The notes under the pieces: model-generated
What the model was told of the DNA's origin: nothing
Database searches by the model: none
What the model saw: the letters and a program-made list of their open reading frames with translations, nothing else
Translations under genes and position numbers: made by a program
Source: Microbacterium sp. C5A9
GTDB lineage: Bacteria; Actinomycetota; Actinomycetes; Actinomycetales; Microbacteriaceae
Assembly (NCBI RefSeq): GCF_022627955.1
Contig: NZ_JABXGD010000003.1
Location: forward strand, 124,001-188,000
Direction of reading: 5' to 3'
Length of the DNA: 64,000 nt
Part shown: one piece after another, positions 10,252-20,192 of the stretch
Position numbering within the stretch: position 1 is the stretch's first letter
How the letters are laid out: each line of letters begins with the position of its first letter

Positions 10252-10728
10252 GGCGCCTCGGCAGGGGATGGCCAGCAGGTCGCCCTCGCGGAGATCTGAG
10301 GGAAGGCACGCATGGCCGCGCGCGCTCGGCGTGCCGCCGTCTGCTCCCCCCAGGATGACGGCGTCGCGGGCGGCAGCGGTCGACACCCTCCCGAGCAGCC
10401 GCGTCTCCTCCCAGAGCGCCACGACTCTCGTCAGCTCGGCATCGATCAGCACCACTCTCTCTCCCGCGTCACCCGCGTGCACACCCTCGACGGTCACCAC
10501 CACCACCGAGGCGTCGGCGCGCAGCGCCGGCTTCGAGTGCGACCCCGGCACGAGAGCATCCGCCGTGTGCACGCACGGTGTCTCGCAGAGTTCGACGAGA
10601 CGACGCAGCGAGACTCCGGCGATGATGACGTCGTCGGTGGTGGGGTGGGTGTACTCCGGCCACTTCGCCGGTCGGAGTGGGTCGGGGATCGTGCGGCGGA
10701 GGCTGGGGAGCACCGAGGTCAAGGTCAT
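10219..10728 (-). CDS. Hypothetical protein
   Basis: Protein of 169 residues from MTLTSVLPSLRR (ATG 10728); an upstream in-frame ATG at 10782 is less likely because GGAG lies just before 10728. No signal peptide or membrane segment is evident. Features are a conserved-looking PxxWPEYTHPTTDDVIIAGVSL start, an ETPCVHTADALVPGSHSKP segment and a C-terminal GDLLAIPCRGAVCLHDVRL. I do not recognise the family. It is upstream of cca on the same strand, about 90 nt away. The last codons lie in a 19-bp tandem duplication. Confidence 0.65.
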   Translation of the reverse strand: MTLTSVLPSLRRTIPDPLRPAKWPEYTHPTTDDVIIAGVSLRRLVELCETPCVHTADALVPGSHSKPALRADASVVVVTVEGVHAGDAGERVVLIDAELTRVVALWEETRLLGRVSTAAARDAVILGGADGGTPSARGHACLPSDLREGDLLAIPCRGAVCLHDVRLSA

Positions 10729-10837
10729 GACTCCGTTGTAGTCGCGGCGATCCCCCCGCTCGCCGGCGCTGACGGAACCCATACGATCCTGACCCGCTCC
10801 CCTACAGAACTCCCGCGCCCCGCTCTACGATCAGCAG

Positions 10838-12601
10838 ATGGGTGCAGAAGAGAACGAATCCCCCGCGCGACCCGACACGTCTCGTCGCGGCTTCCTGAAG
10901 ATGGGAGGTGCCGCGCTCGCGGGGGCCGTGGTCGGCGGCGCGGGAGGCGCGGCGATCGGCGCGAGCGTCGCGGGTGGCGACCGCCGGGGATTCGCGGCCG
11001 GGCCCGATCCCTTCGCAGCACTCACCCCGCGCAGCGAACCCGGTTTCGACCATCTGGTCGTCGTCATGGGCGAGAACCGATCGTTCGACAACCTGCTCGG
11101 ATACCTGTACTCCACGGCCACGCTCCCGAAGGGCGAGAAGTTCGAGGGTCTCGCCTTCGGCACGCACAGCAACACGGCGTCCGACGGCACCGTCGTCGAC
11201 GCCCATGTGTACACCGGCGACACCGACCGGATCATGAGCCTCCCCGACCCCGACCCGGGCGAGGAGTATCCGCACGTCAACACCCAGATCTTCAGCACCG
11301 TCGACCCGAAGGACAACGCCGACCTGTTCGTCGACCAGATGACGGCCCCCTTCAACGCCCCGACCCACGGTGAGAAGGCGACGATGTCGGGGTTCCTCGA
11401 GGACTACATCATCAACTTCCGTCGCCTGCGCAAGGGCACAGAGCCGAAACCGGAAGAGGCCGCCCACATCATGGGCTCGTTCTCGCCCGAGATGCTCCCG
11501 GTGCTGTCGACGTTGGCATCGGAGTTCGCGGTGTTCGACCACTGGTTCGCGGGCGTCCCGTCGCAGACGTTCTGCAACAGATCGTTCTTCCACGCCTCGA
11601 CCTCTCACGGCTTCGTCACCAACCAGGCCGGCGGCGGGTACCGCAAGTGGCTCGACGCGCCCGCGGCGCCGACCGTGTTCAACCGCCTCGAAGACGAGAA
11701 GGTCAGCTGGAAGATCTACATCGACAAGCTGCAGCTCGTGTCCTTCACGGGGATGCTGCACGCAGCGGTGCTCGAGAAGTACTGGCGCACCGAGCACTTC
11801 GGCACCATGGAGGACTTCTACGCGGACGCGAAGAACGGCACCCTTCCGGCATACGCCTTCATCGAGCCGCGCATGGTCTACGACCACAACGACTTCCACC
11901 CGCCGTTCGGATCGCCGCGCGAGAGCGACGTCGACGGCGAACCCGTGTACGACAGCGCGATCTCCGATGTGCGCGCCGGAGACCGGCTGATCCACGACAT
12001 CTACGAGGCGGTGCGCACCAGCGCGTCGCCGAAGGGATCGAACGCCGTCAACACCCTGCTGCTCATCACCTTCGACGAGCACGGCGGATGCTACGACCAC
12101 GTGCCGCCGCCTGCCGCCACCACGCCGACGAAGGACACGGAGGCCGGGGAGATGGGCTTCACCTTCGATCGCCTCGGATGCCGGGTGCCGGCCATCGCGG
12201 TGTCGGCCTACACCAGGCGCGGCACGATCGTGCACGACGAGATGCACCACGGCTCGGTCACCGCCACCCTCTCGCGCCTGCACGGCCTGAAGCCGCTGAA
12301 CGACCGAGACCAGTCGGCGAACACGCTCTTCTCGGTCGTGAACCTCGACCAGCCCCGGCATCCCGCCGACTGGCCCGTGACGACACCCGCCTACACCCCG
12401 CCGAATCCCGAGCGCGCCGAGCCGAAGCCCGGCGACCCCGCCGAGATGAAGCCGCTCACCCCACCCGCACGTGGGCTGCTGGGTCTCCTGATCGCGAAGT
12501 ACGGGAAGGCCGGCGAACCGGAGCCGCAGACGTTCGCAGACGCCTACCGGCTGCTGCACGAGCATGGCGAAGAGCTGTTCGGGCCGCCGAGCGGCAGCTG
12601 A
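10838..12601 (+). CDS. Tat-exported alkaline phosphatase/phospholipase C family phosphoesterase
   Basis: Exported enzyme of 587 residues in the phosphoesterase family (PF04185 type) that includes non-haemolytic phospholipases C and acid phosphatases. A Tat signal is clear: SRRGFLKMG at residues 15-23 followed by an Ala/Gly-rich hydrophobic stretch. The metal/nucleophile motif VVVMGENRSFDN begins the mature domain. TFDEHGGCYDHVPPP and RVPAIAVSAYTRRG are further family motifs. It probably hydrolyses phospholipids or phosphate esters outside the cell; the substrate is not resolved. It stands alone, divergent from the hypothetical gene at 10728. Confidence 0.9.
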   Translation: MGAEENESPARPDTSRRGFLKMGGAALAGAVVGGAGGAAIGASVAGGDRRGFAAGPDPFAALTPRSEPGFDHLVVVMGENRSFDNLLGYLYSTATLPKGEKFEGLAFGTHSNTASDGTVVDAHVYTGDTDRIMSLPDPDPGEEYPHVNTQIFSTVDPKDNADLFVDQMTAPFNAPTHGEKATMSGFLEDYIINFRRLRKGTEPKPEEAAHIMGSFSPEMLPVLSTLASEFAVFDHWFAGVPSQTFCNRSFFHASTSHGFVTNQAGGGYRKWLDAPAAPTVFNRLEDEKVSWKIYIDKLQLVSFTGMLHAAVLEKYWRTEHFGTMEDFYADAKNGTLPAYAFIEPRMVYDHNDFHPPFGSPRESDVDGEPVYDSAISDVRAGDRLIHDIYEAVRTSASPKGSNAVNTLLLITFDEHGGCYDHVPPPAATTPTKDTEAGEMGFTFDRLGCRVPAIAVSAYTRRGTIVHDEMHHGSVTATLSRLHGLKPLNDRDQSANTLFSVVNLDQPRHPADWPVTTPAYTPPNPERAEPKPGDPAEMKPLTPPARGLLGLLIAKYGKAGEPEPQTFADAYRLLHEHGEELFGPPSGS

Positions 12602-12654
12602 GGGGCGGCTGGGGCGACGCGCGCGCGAGAGGCCCGCGCTTCTAGGGTGGGGTG

Positions 12655-13116
12655 ATGACCGACACCTCAGCCATCGCCGAGTACTGGGAGCGCGTGCGCG
12701 TCGACGACCCCTCCCTGCCCGAGACCGTGCCGGGTGCATGGGCCTTCGGGGCGACGCCCGCCCACGCCGACGCCCTGCTCGCTCTCGTGCTCGACGGCGT
12801 GAAGACCGGGACGGCATCGTCGCTGTGGGACTACGAGGCCGCCGACGATCCTCACCCCTACGCGGGCGAGTTCAGCATCATCCTCGACGGGTCGGGTGCA
12901 CCCCGCGCAGCGATCGAGACGACCGACGTCTCGATCGTGCCGTTCGACGAGGTCACCCCCGAACACGCCCGCGCCGAGGGCGAGGGTGATCGCACCCTCG
13001 ACTACTGGCGAGCGAGCCATGAGCGGTACTGGCGCGCGCACTCCGAGAACCCGCGCGGCTTCGCCCCGGACATGCCCGTGGTCTGCGAGCGGTTCCGCGT
13101 CATCCATCCGCGCTGA
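12655..13116 (+). CDS. ASCH domain-containing protein
   Basis: Cytoplasmic protein of 153 residues. The motif LDGVKTGTASSLWDYE followed by GEFSIILDGSGAPRAAIETTDV is the ASCH beta-barrel signature (PUA-like fold, predicted RNA or nucleotide-derivative binding). HSENPRGFAPDMPVVCERFRV closes the domain. ATG 12655 was chosen; a GTG lies one codon earlier. Members are small, often single-domain, with poorly known targets. It follows the phosphoesterase gene by 53 nt and may be co-transcribed. Confidence 0.88.
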   Translation: MTDTSAIAEYWERVRVDDPSLPETVPGAWAFGATPAHADALLALVLDGVKTGTASSLWDYEAADDPHPYAGEFSIILDGSGAPRAAIETTDVSIVPFDEVTPEHARAEGEGDRTLDYWRASHERYWRAHSENPRGFAPDMPVVCERFRVIHPR

Positions 13117-13142
13117 CGCGCATCAGGTCACCGGATCCGTCG

Positions 13143-15122
13143 TCACTCGGCGTCGGAGTCCCGCGTCCCGCTGCCGGCACGTCGCCGGGAGAAGGCGAAC
13201 AGTCCCGCTCCGAGAACCAGGACGCCGGCACCGACGGCACCCCACGTCACCGTCTCGGGTCCGAGACCCGTCGCGGGGAGCGCCCCAGACCCGGAACCGG
13301 GCGGCCTCACCGGCTCCGCAGGGGGGTCCGTCGGGGTCGGCGTGGGCGTCGGGACGACCAGGGCCTCGAGCGTGAAGTCCTGATCGACGAAGGCCTCTCC
13401 GGCGGCCGTGATCACGACGGTGCGGGAGCTCTCACCGACGACGGTGCTCCCCGACGGTGCGGCGATCGTGATCGTGTACGTGCCGGGCGGCAGCCCACCG
13501 AGACCGTAGTTGCCCTCCGCATCGGTCGTGAGCTGCTCGCGTCCGTCGGGACCGTCGATGGTCACGGCGACCCCGCCGACCGGCACCCCGGCGTCGGTGA
13601 GCACGGTCCCGTCGATCGCACCAGGGCGAGCGAGCGCGAACTCGACGTCGGCCACGTCATCGTCGGTGACGTTCTGGACGAACGACGTGGGGCCGGTCGC
13701 GATGAATCCGTCGGGCACGGTGATCGAGATCACGTACTCCCCCGCCGGGATGCGCGGGAACGTGTAGACGCCTTCGGCGTCGGTCACGGTGGTCACCGGC
13801 GGCACTCCGGCGGTGTCGGCGGTCACGACGACTCCCGGGAGCCCCTCGCCGTTCGACTGCACGACTCCGGTCAGGGTGGGGTTCTCGACGAGGACGAAGT
13901 CCTCGATCCCGATCGGCTCCTCGCTGTCCTCCGAAACCACCACGGGTACGACGGGAACGTCGATCGTGAACCCGGGCGGCGGGGTCACCACCACCGTGTG
14001 CTCGCCGACGGGAACCTCGTCGAACACGTACACGCCGCCCTCATCGGTCGTCACCTCCCCGACACCGGGGATCTCGACCGTCACGTCGGGCACGGGCTGT
14101 GCCTCATCGTCGACGACGCGGCCCGACACCTCCACGGGCACGATGTCGCGCACGGTGAAGTCCGCGACACCGTCGGCCTCGGTGAGATCCACGGGCAGCT
14201 CGGGGGCGCCCACCGCGATCGTGCCTGCGGGAGCGGTCGCGCGGACCGTGTAGCCGTCGGTGGCGACGAAGCCGGGGAACGCATAGGAGCCGTCGGCTCC
14301 GGTGGTGGTCGTGCCGACCACCGCGCCGTTGCCGTCGACGAGAGTCAGCTCGACTCCCTGGAGCGGTCCGGTCGTCTGGTCGACGACCGCTCCGGTGATG
14401 TCCCGAGCGATCGAGGCGAACCACGTCTGGTACACGGGGAAGCCGGAACGGCGGATGAAGATGAGGGAGAGAGTGCTGATCGGCGCCGCCGGCTCGAACC
14501 ACGCCGCGGAGCCGCTCGTGTCGACGGCTCCGGCGTTGCCGGTGAGGGTCAGCGTGCCGGCATCCCAGCTCGGGACGTCGTCTGCGCTGCCGGTGCACGA
14601 GGGCTTGCCCGCCGTGCCGGGCGCGCAGTAGTTGAATCCGCCGCGGAAGCCGATCTGCTCGGCGGTGAGGGCCTGCCCGTCGGGACCGGTGGCCTCGATG
14701 CGCACAGCATCCGCGTCGATGTCGCCGACGACGAACGTCCATCCCGAGGTGGGCGTCGGCGATGCGAAGGAGTAGGTGGTCGTCGACGGACTCGTCGAGT
14801 TGTCGGCCTTCGGGCGCAGGTTCAGATACTGCTGGTTCTGGCTGCTGCCGTACTTCGCTCCCACGGGGGTGCCCTCGGCGAGCCAGGTGCTGGCTCCCGA
14901 GACGAGCCCCACCTGTCCGCCTCGCGAATCGCTCGAGATGGAGGCGGTGATCGCGGGATTCGCCGCGATCTGCACGCTCGAGGTGTACGCACCGGCGGAA
15001 CCGGCCAGCGGCTGCCAGCTCGCCCACGCCGTGGTGGTCGCCGCTGCGGCCGGGATCGCCCCCATGACCACGGCGAACGCGACGATCACTGCTGTCAGAA
15101 CTCCGGTCTTCTGCACACGCAT
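13143..15122 (-). CDS. LPXTG-anchored surface protein with carboxypeptidase-regulatory-like repeats
   Basis: Secreted, wall-anchored protein of 659 residues. It has a signal peptide (about 1-28, ending AIPAAAA), a domain of about 210 residues containing CAPGTAGKPSC, then about five Cna_B/carboxypeptidase-regulatory-like repeats of about 75 residues. Each repeat has a version of TDAEGxYxFPxxPxGEYTVxxxxPxG. The C-terminus is a classical sorting signal: LPATG at 615-619, a hydrophobic segment and a basic tail SRRRAG. Sortase would attach it to peptidoglycan. Likely a stalk or adhesin; no ligand is apparent. No sortase gene is nearby, so a housekeeping sortase elsewhere is implied. Confidence 0.88.
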   Translation of the reverse strand: MRVQKTGVLTAVIVAFAVVMGAIPAAAATTTAWASWQPLAGSAGAYTSSVQIAANPAITASISSDSRGGQVGLVSGASTWLAEGTPVGAKYGSSQNQQYLNLRPKADNSTSPSTTTYSFASPTPTSGWTFVVGDIDADAVRIEATGPDGQALTAEQIGFRGGFNYCAPGTAGKPSCTGSADDVPSWDAGTLTLTGNAGAVDTSGSAAWFEPAAPISTLSLIFIRRSGFPVYQTWFASIARDITGAVVDQTTGPLQGVELTLVDGNGAVVGTTTTGADGSYAFPGFVATDGYTVRATAPAGTIAVGAPELPVDLTEADGVADFTVRDIVPVEVSGRVVDDEAQPVPDVTVEIPGVGEVTTDEGGVYVFDEVPVGEHTVVVTPPPGFTIDVPVVPVVVSEDSEEPIGIEDFVLVENPTLTGVVQSNGEGLPGVVVTADTAGVPPVTTVTDAEGVYTFPRIPAGEYVISITVPDGFIATGPTSFVQNVTDDDVADVEFALARPGAIDGTVLTDAGVPVGGVAVTIDGPDGREQLTTDAEGNYGLGGLPPGTYTITIAAPSGSTVVGESSRTVVITAAGEAFVDQDFTLEALVVPTPTPTPTDPPAEPVRPPGSGSGALPATGLGPETVTWGAVGAGVLVLGAGLFAFSRRRAGSGTRDSDAE

Positions 15123-15250
15123 GCGGTCAGAGTACCGGCATACTGCGGCCCTGGCGAGGGTGGATGCCGCGCCCTGCGCTGACCGGGTCCACCATCCGTC
15201 TCCCCTCGATACGGCCCGAGGTCAGCAGGCGGCGTGGTGATGCACGGACA

Positions 15251-16306
15251 TCACACCGGGTCGCCCTGTACGGGCCCTTCCGTGTTGGGCTTCCATCCCA
15301 GCTCGGGGGCGACGTACTTCGCGAACGCGTCGAGCACGTGCAGGTTGTACTCCGGGCCGAGCTGGTTCGGGATCGTCAGCATGAGCGTGTCCGCCGCCAT
15401 GACCGCCTCGTCGGCGAGCAGCTGCCTGACGAGCACGTCGGGCTCGGCGGCGTACGTCTTGCCGAATGTCGAGCGGAACCCGTCGATGATGCCGACCTGG
15501 TCGCCGTTCTCCTCGCTGCGCAGCCCGAAGTAGGCGCGGTCCATGTCGGAGACCAGCGGGAACACGCTGCGGCTGACCGAGACCCGGGGAGTGCCGGTGT
15601 GACCTGCCGCCTTGTACGCGGCGCGGTACAGGTCGATCTGCTCGCGCTGCAGTTGGTGGAACGGCACGCCTGTCGCCTCGGTGAGCAGCGTCGAGCTCAT
15701 CATGTTGAGCCCCTTGCGTCCGGTCTCCTCTGCGGTCGAGCGCGAGCCCGAACCCCACCAGATGTGGTCGCGCAGCGTCGGCGACTGCGGCTCGATGGCG
15801 AGGTACCGTCCGGCACCGACCATGCGAGGGTCGCCCGGGGCGATGCCCTCGCCGTCGATCGCACGCAGGAAGAGGTCGAACTTCTCGCGGGCGAGCACAC
15901 CGCCGCGCTCGGGGTCCTCCTCGTCATGGAAGCCGAAGGTCTCGTAGCCGCGCAGAGCGGTCTCGGGTGAACCACGGCTCACGCCGAGGGCGATGCGGCC
16001 GTCGGCGATCAGGTCGAGCGCCGCCGCCTCTTCCGCGAACTGGAACGGGTTCTCGTACCGCATGTCGATCACACCGGTGCCGACCTCGATGCGCGTCGTG
16101 CGCGCGGCCATCGCCGAGAGCAGGGGCATCGGAGACGCCGCCTGACGCGCCCAGTGGTGCACACGCACGTACGCGCCGTTCACGCCGATCTCATCGGCGC
16201 CTTCGGCGATCTCGATGGTCTGCTTCAGCATGTCTCCGGCGGTGCGGGTCGCCGAGCCGTGGACGTCGGCATAGTGACCGAACGACAGGAATCCGAAAGC
16301 CTTCAT
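15251..16306 (-). CDS. LLM class flavin-dependent oxidoreductase
   Basis: Luciferase-like monooxygenase family enzyme of 351 residues, FMN- or F420-dependent, cytoplasmic. Family features: the start MKAFGFLSFGHYAD, the segment RTTRIEVGTGVIDMRYENPFQFAEEAAALDLIADGR read in parts, and RIALGVSRGSPE. Conservation begins at ATG 16306; an upstream ATG at 16402 would run into the neighbouring methyltransferase gene. It lies 29 nt downstream of that gene on the same strand, so co-transcription is likely. The substrate is unknown. Confidence 0.9.
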   Translation of the reverse strand: MKAFGFLSFGHYADVHGSATRTAGDMLKQTIEIAEGADEIGVNGAYVRVHHWARQAASPMPLLSAMAARTTRIEVGTGVIDMRYENPFQFAEEAAALDLIADGRIALGVSRGSPETALRGYETFGFHDEEDPERGGVLAREKFDLFLRAIDGEGIAPGDPRMVGAGRYLAIEPQSPTLRDHIWWGSGSRSTAEETGRKGLNMMSSTLLTEATGVPFHQLQREQIDLYRAAYKAAGHTGTPRVSVSRSVFPLVSDMDRAYFGLRSEENGDQVGIIDGFRSTFGKTYAAEPDVLVRQLLADEAVMAADTLMLTIPNQLGPEYNLHVLDAFAKYVAPELGWKPNTEGPVQGDPV

Positions 16307-16335
16307 GGTGTATTCGAACGCATGAATGTCGTCGG

Positions 16336-17883
16336 CTATTCCGCCGCGTGCATGAATCCGTCGATCACGAGCTGGCGGATGCGCGGCTCGAGGCTCGCCC
16401 ACAGGTCGGCGAACGGCACCTCGAAGAGGTCGGCGAGGGCCGCAGCGATCTGCATCACGGTCAGCTCTCCGTCGCAGGCTCCGACCAGCGCGGCGAGCGC
16501 AGGGTCCACTGAGATCGTGCGGGCGAAGCCTCCGCCCTGGCGCAGTTCGATGATGCTGGGATCGTCGTTGCCGGGAAGAAGGTGTCTGGCTTCGGTGACG
16601 TCGGCCGAGGTGACGAGAGTGGTGGGCAGTCCCCCTGCCAACGCGTCGTGCGCCGCGAGTCCCGCGCGCAGTGCTCCGCCCACGTTCGACACGGGCTGCG
16701 TCACCCGCTCGACACGACGGAGCGCGGGAGCGGATGCGGATGCGGATGCCTCAGGCGGACGCCGCACCAGGATGTACCCGAAGCCGACCGCGCTGACACC
16801 TCGGGCATCGAAGTCGTCGAGCCAGGCCGTCAGCAGAGGCGTGAACGCGGCATCCCGCGGGGTGGTGCCGCCGTCGCGGATCCAGAGCTCGGCGTACGCG
16901 AGCGGCGACAGCTCCTCGCGCTGCACGACCCACAGATCGAGGTCCGCAGGAACCCAGGAGGAGAGGCGGTCCAGGCCCGCCCTGCCCTCGAGTGCGGCCT
17001 GTCCGCCGCGGGACTCCCAGTTGCCCAGCAGCTGGGCGGCGCCGCCTCGGGTGAGGAAGTCGGGCGCTGTGCGCAGGAACTGCTCGACGAGGGCATCGCC
17101 GACCAGTCCCCCGTCGCGGTACTCGTACTCGGGCACGCCGTCGACCCGAGGGGTGATGACGAAGGGCGGGTTCGAGACGATCAGGTCGAAGGCCTCACCG
17201 GCGACCGGCTCGAACATGCTGCCCAGGCGGAAGTCGATGTTCGAGACGCCGTTGATCTGCGCGTTGAGTTCGGCGTACGCGAGGGCGCGAGCGGAGATGT
17301 CCGTCGCCACGACCACCCCGGCATGCCGAGCCACGAGGAGCGCCTGGATGCCGCATCCGGTGCCGAGGTCGAGCGCACGATCGACCTCGATCGGCATGAT
17401 GATCTCGGCCAGCGTGCGGGAGGCACCGCCCACACCGAGAACGTGGTCGGCGGGAAGCGCGCCGTCGAGGGCGACCTCGTCGAGATCGCTGGCGATCCAC
17501 CACTCGCCGATGCCCTCGGCGTCGACGAACGACTGCGGGCGCAACAGGGCCACCGGCACGACCGTGTCGCCCTCGACACGGGCGAGTCCCAGAGCGACCA
17601 GACCCGGCACTCCGAGACGCGGCAGCGCCTCGGCGACGGCATCCGCCGGCTGCCCCATGCCGAGCACCAGCAGCCGCCCGAGCGTGGCGAGAACGCTCTG
17701 GTCTCCCGCGATCGCGCGCAGGATCGGCTCGCGCATGCCGCGCGCGAGCGCGTCGTCGGCCTCGTCGCCCCAGAGTCGACGCAGGGGCTCGGAACGGAAG
17801 TCCGCCGCGTCGAGATCGGCGGCGAGCGCGGTGCTCAGGATCGGGTCGGGAACGGGTGCGGGGGTGTCGGACACGGCCGTCAC
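16336..17883 (-). CDS. Class I SAM-dependent methyltransferase (PrmC/RsmC-like)
   Basis: Two-part protein of 515 residues. The N-terminal about 150 residues are helical. The Rossmann methyltransferase core begins with LDLGTGCGIQALLVARHA (SAM binding) and carries the NPPF motif in FDLIVSNPPFVITP, diagnostic for enzymes that methylate glutamine or adenine/guanine amino groups. An additional C-terminal domain follows. The start is GTG 17883, 99 nt before the divergent DUF6049 gene. Target unknown; ribosomal protein, release factor or RNA are all possible from the NPPF motif. Confidence 0.87.
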   Translation of the reverse strand: MTAVSDTPAPVPDPILSTALAADLDAADFRSEPLRRLWGDEADDALARGMREPILRAIAGDQSVLATLGRLLVLGMGQPADAVAEALPRLGVPGLVALGLARVEGDTVVPVALLRPQSFVDAEGIGEWWIASDLDEVALDGALPADHVLGVGGASRTLAEIIMPIEVDRALDLGTGCGIQALLVARHAGVVVATDISARALAYAELNAQINGVSNIDFRLGSMFEPVAGEAFDLIVSNPPFVITPRVDGVPEYEYRDGGLVGDALVEQFLRTAPDFLTRGGAAQLLGNWESRGGQAALEGRAGLDRLSSWVPADLDLWVVQREELSPLAYAELWIRDGGTTPRDAAFTPLLTAWLDDFDARGVSAVGFGYILVRRPPEASASASAPALRRVERVTQPVSNVGGALRAGLAAHDALAGGLPTTLVTSADVTEARHLLPGNDDPSIIELRQGGGFARTISVDPALAALVGACDGELTVMQIAAALADLFEVPFADLWASLEPRIRQLVIDGFMHAAE

Positions 17884-17981
17884 TCTACGCGCCTTCAGCG
17901 TTCTCCCGCGGGCGCACGCCTAGAATCACAAGGTCAGCACTCACGAGCAGCCTGGACACCCGGCGTTCGAGGAAGACTTCC

Positions 17982-20192
17982 ATGACCGCGACCACCCCCG
18001 ACTTCGGCCTCCGCGCGCGCCTGCATCGCCTGGCACGCGGTTCCGTCGTCCTCGCGATCGCCCTCTCGTCGTGTGGTCTGGCCGCATCGAGCGCCGCCGG
18101 CGCCACGGATTCCGATGACGAGACCACGGTCGCGCTGCATGTCGCCGCAGGGGTGCACGGCACCGTCGCCCCCGGCAGCGCGACGACCGCATCGCTCACG
18201 GTGCAGAACGAGTCGACGACCAGACTGTCGTCCGGCCGCGTCGTCCTCGAGGTGAGCCGCACGCCGCTCGCCGACGATGCCGCCGTCGACGCGTGGCTGT
18301 CCGATGATGAGGCATCCGGATCATTCGACGAGATCGGCGCCGACACCACGGCACCGGTCGATCCCGAGGGCACCGTGACGTCGAGCCTGTTCATCCCTCC
18401 CGAAGCACTCGCCGATCTCGCGCCCGGCGTCTATCCGCTGCGCGCGAGCCTGAGCGGTGCGCAGTCCGACGGTGCCCAGTCCGGCGGCTCAGGTGTCGTC
18501 ACCTCGGCCTCCGTGCTCATCGTCGCCGACGTCGCCGCCTCGCCTGTCGCCGTCATGGTGCCGATCACCGCGACCCCGGCGAGCGGAGCTCTGCTCACCG
18601 CCGATGAGCTCGCCACGCTCACGGGCACCGACGGCGATCTCACGGCGGTGCTCGAGGGCGTCGCCGGCACCTCCGCCATCCTCGCGATCGATCCCGCGAT
18701 CCCGGCGGCGATCAGGGTTCTCGGCTCGTCAGCCCCCGAGACCGCGCGCGACTGGCTCGTGCAGCTCGACGAGCTCCCCAACGAGCGCTTCGCCCTGCAG
18801 TTCGGCGATGCCGACGCCCAGGCGCAGGCGCAGGCCGGGCTGCCGGAGCTTCTGCAGCCCACGACCCTCTCACCCTTCCTCACCCCCGGCAACTTCACCT
18901 CGGCTCCCACCGGACCGGGCGGACCGGATGCCACGGCGACCCCGAGCCCCACGCCGACCGACGGACCGGTGCTGCCCACCGATGAGCAGCTCACCGCGGT
19001 CGACAAGGCGGTCCCCGGCATCCTGTGGCCGCGCAGCGACGTCTCGACCGAGAATCTCAGCACCTTCGCGAGCTACCTCGACGGCCGTGCGACGACCGTC
19101 CTCTCCTCGACGTCCGTCGCCGCTGCGGTCGGAGCGCGGGCGACGATCGACGGACACGACGTCCTCCTCTCCGATGCGGCAGCCTCCGAGGCGCTGTCCG
19201 ACGCAGCAGGAGAAGACGATCAGGCCACGCGACAGAGTTCACTCGCCGAGGCGAACGCTCATCTCTATCTGTCGGGTCACTCGAACGGCTTCGCCCCTCT
19301 GCTCGTCGCGCTCGACCGTGATGAGACCCGATCGGATGATGCTCTCCGAGAGAGCATCACGGCCGTCGACTCCCTCGGCTTCGGTCTCGGCGCGCTCGAG
19401 GCGTCTCCGGCAGCCCCCTCGACGCTCACGAGCGAGGCCGACGACGCCCGCGCGGCATCGCTGCGCACGATGCTCGACAGCGAGCCCACGCTCACGCAGT
19501 TCGCGACGATCCTCGACGACCCGCAGGTGCTGCTGAGCCCCAAGCGCATCCAGATCCTGCGAGCGACCGGGGTCGGTCTCAGCGACAACGCCTTCGCCAC
19601 GGCCGTCGCCTCCGTGCACGACGCCACGCAGGACACCCTCGACGCGGTCGACATTCCCCCCGCGAGCACGATCCAGCTGCTCTCGGCGAATGCCGACCTG
19701 CCGTTCTCGGTGCGCAACGACCTGCCGTGGCCGGTCAACATCCGCCTCTCGGTCTATCCGAGCGACGCGCGCCTCGACGTCGAGCCCGTCACCCCGTGGG
19801 TGGTGCAGGCGGGAACCACAGCGCGCGTCAAGGTACCGGTCTCAGCACGCGTGGGCAGCGGCGAGGTGAGTCTGCGCCTCGAACTCTCGAGCCCGACCGG
19901 CGTGCCGATCAGTCAGCCCGAGACCGTGCGCGTCGCCGTGCGCGCCGAATGGGAGACCATCGGCCTCGCGGTGTTCGGCGGCCTCATCGTGCTGTTGCTC
20001 GGACTGGGCATCATCCGCACCGTCACGCGCAAACGTCGCGAGGCGGCGGAGATCGCCGATGCGGAGGCCGACCTCGATGCAGTCGCAGAGGCAGAGGCAG
20101 AGGCTGAGGCAGAGGCTGAGGCAGAGGCCGACACCGACGGATCGCACGATGCCGAGGCGGCCCCCGCCCCGCACAAGGAGTCGAATGAGTAG
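17982..20192 (+). CDS. DUF6049 family secreted/membrane protein
   Basis: Envelope protein of 736 residues encoded directly before murJ, as in other actinobacteria (Rv3909-type neighbour of MviN). It has a signal peptide (about 20-45), a long Ala/Ser/Asp-rich extracytoplasmic region with a TP-rich linker (about 300-315), an Ig-like C-terminal part, and one transmembrane segment near residue 665 followed by basic RKRRE. The cytoplasmic tail is an Ala-Glu alternation (EAEAEAEA) encoded by a hexamer repeat. ATG 17982 follows GAGGAAG. Its end overlaps the murJ start by 8 nt. It is presumed to assist cell-wall assembly; the exact role is unknown. Confidence 0.88.
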   Translation: MTATTPDFGLRARLHRLARGSVVLAIALSSCGLAASSAAGATDSDDETTVALHVAAGVHGTVAPGSATTASLTVQNESTTRLSSGRVVLEVSRTPLADDAAVDAWLSDDEASGSFDEIGADTTAPVDPEGTVTSSLFIPPEALADLAPGVYPLRASLSGAQSDGAQSGGSGVVTSASVLIVADVAASPVAVMVPITATPASGALLTADELATLTGTDGDLTAVLEGVAGTSAILAIDPAIPAAIRVLGSSAPETARDWLVQLDELPNERFALQFGDADAQAQAQAGLPELLQPTTLSPFLTPGNFTSAPTGPGGPDATATPSPTPTDGPVLPTDEQLTAVDKAVPGILWPRSDVSTENLSTFASYLDGRATTVLSSTSVAAAVGARATIDGHDVLLSDAAASEALSDAAGEDDQATRQSSLAEANAHLYLSGHSNGFAPLLVALDRDETRSDDALRESITAVDSLGFGLGALEASPAAPSTLTSEADDARAASLRTMLDSEPTLTQFATILDDPQVLLSPKRIQILRATGVGLSDNAFATAVASVHDATQDTLDAVDIPPASTIQLLSANADLPFSVRNDLPWPVNIRLSVYPSDARLDVEPVTPWVVQAGTTARVKVPVSARVGSGEVSLRLELSSPTGVPISQPETVRVAVRAEWETIGLAVFGGLIVLLLGLGIIRTVTRKRREAAEIADAEADLDAVAEAEAEAEAEAEAEADTDGSHDAEAAPAPHKESNE
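20085..20126 (+). repeat. Hexamer tandem repeat GCAGAG/GCTGAG in the DUF6049 gene
   Basis: Seven consecutive hexamers (GCAGAG or GCTGAG) encode the alternating Ala-Glu tail of the DUF6049 protein. The repeat number may vary between strains without shifting the frame. Confidence 0.85.
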
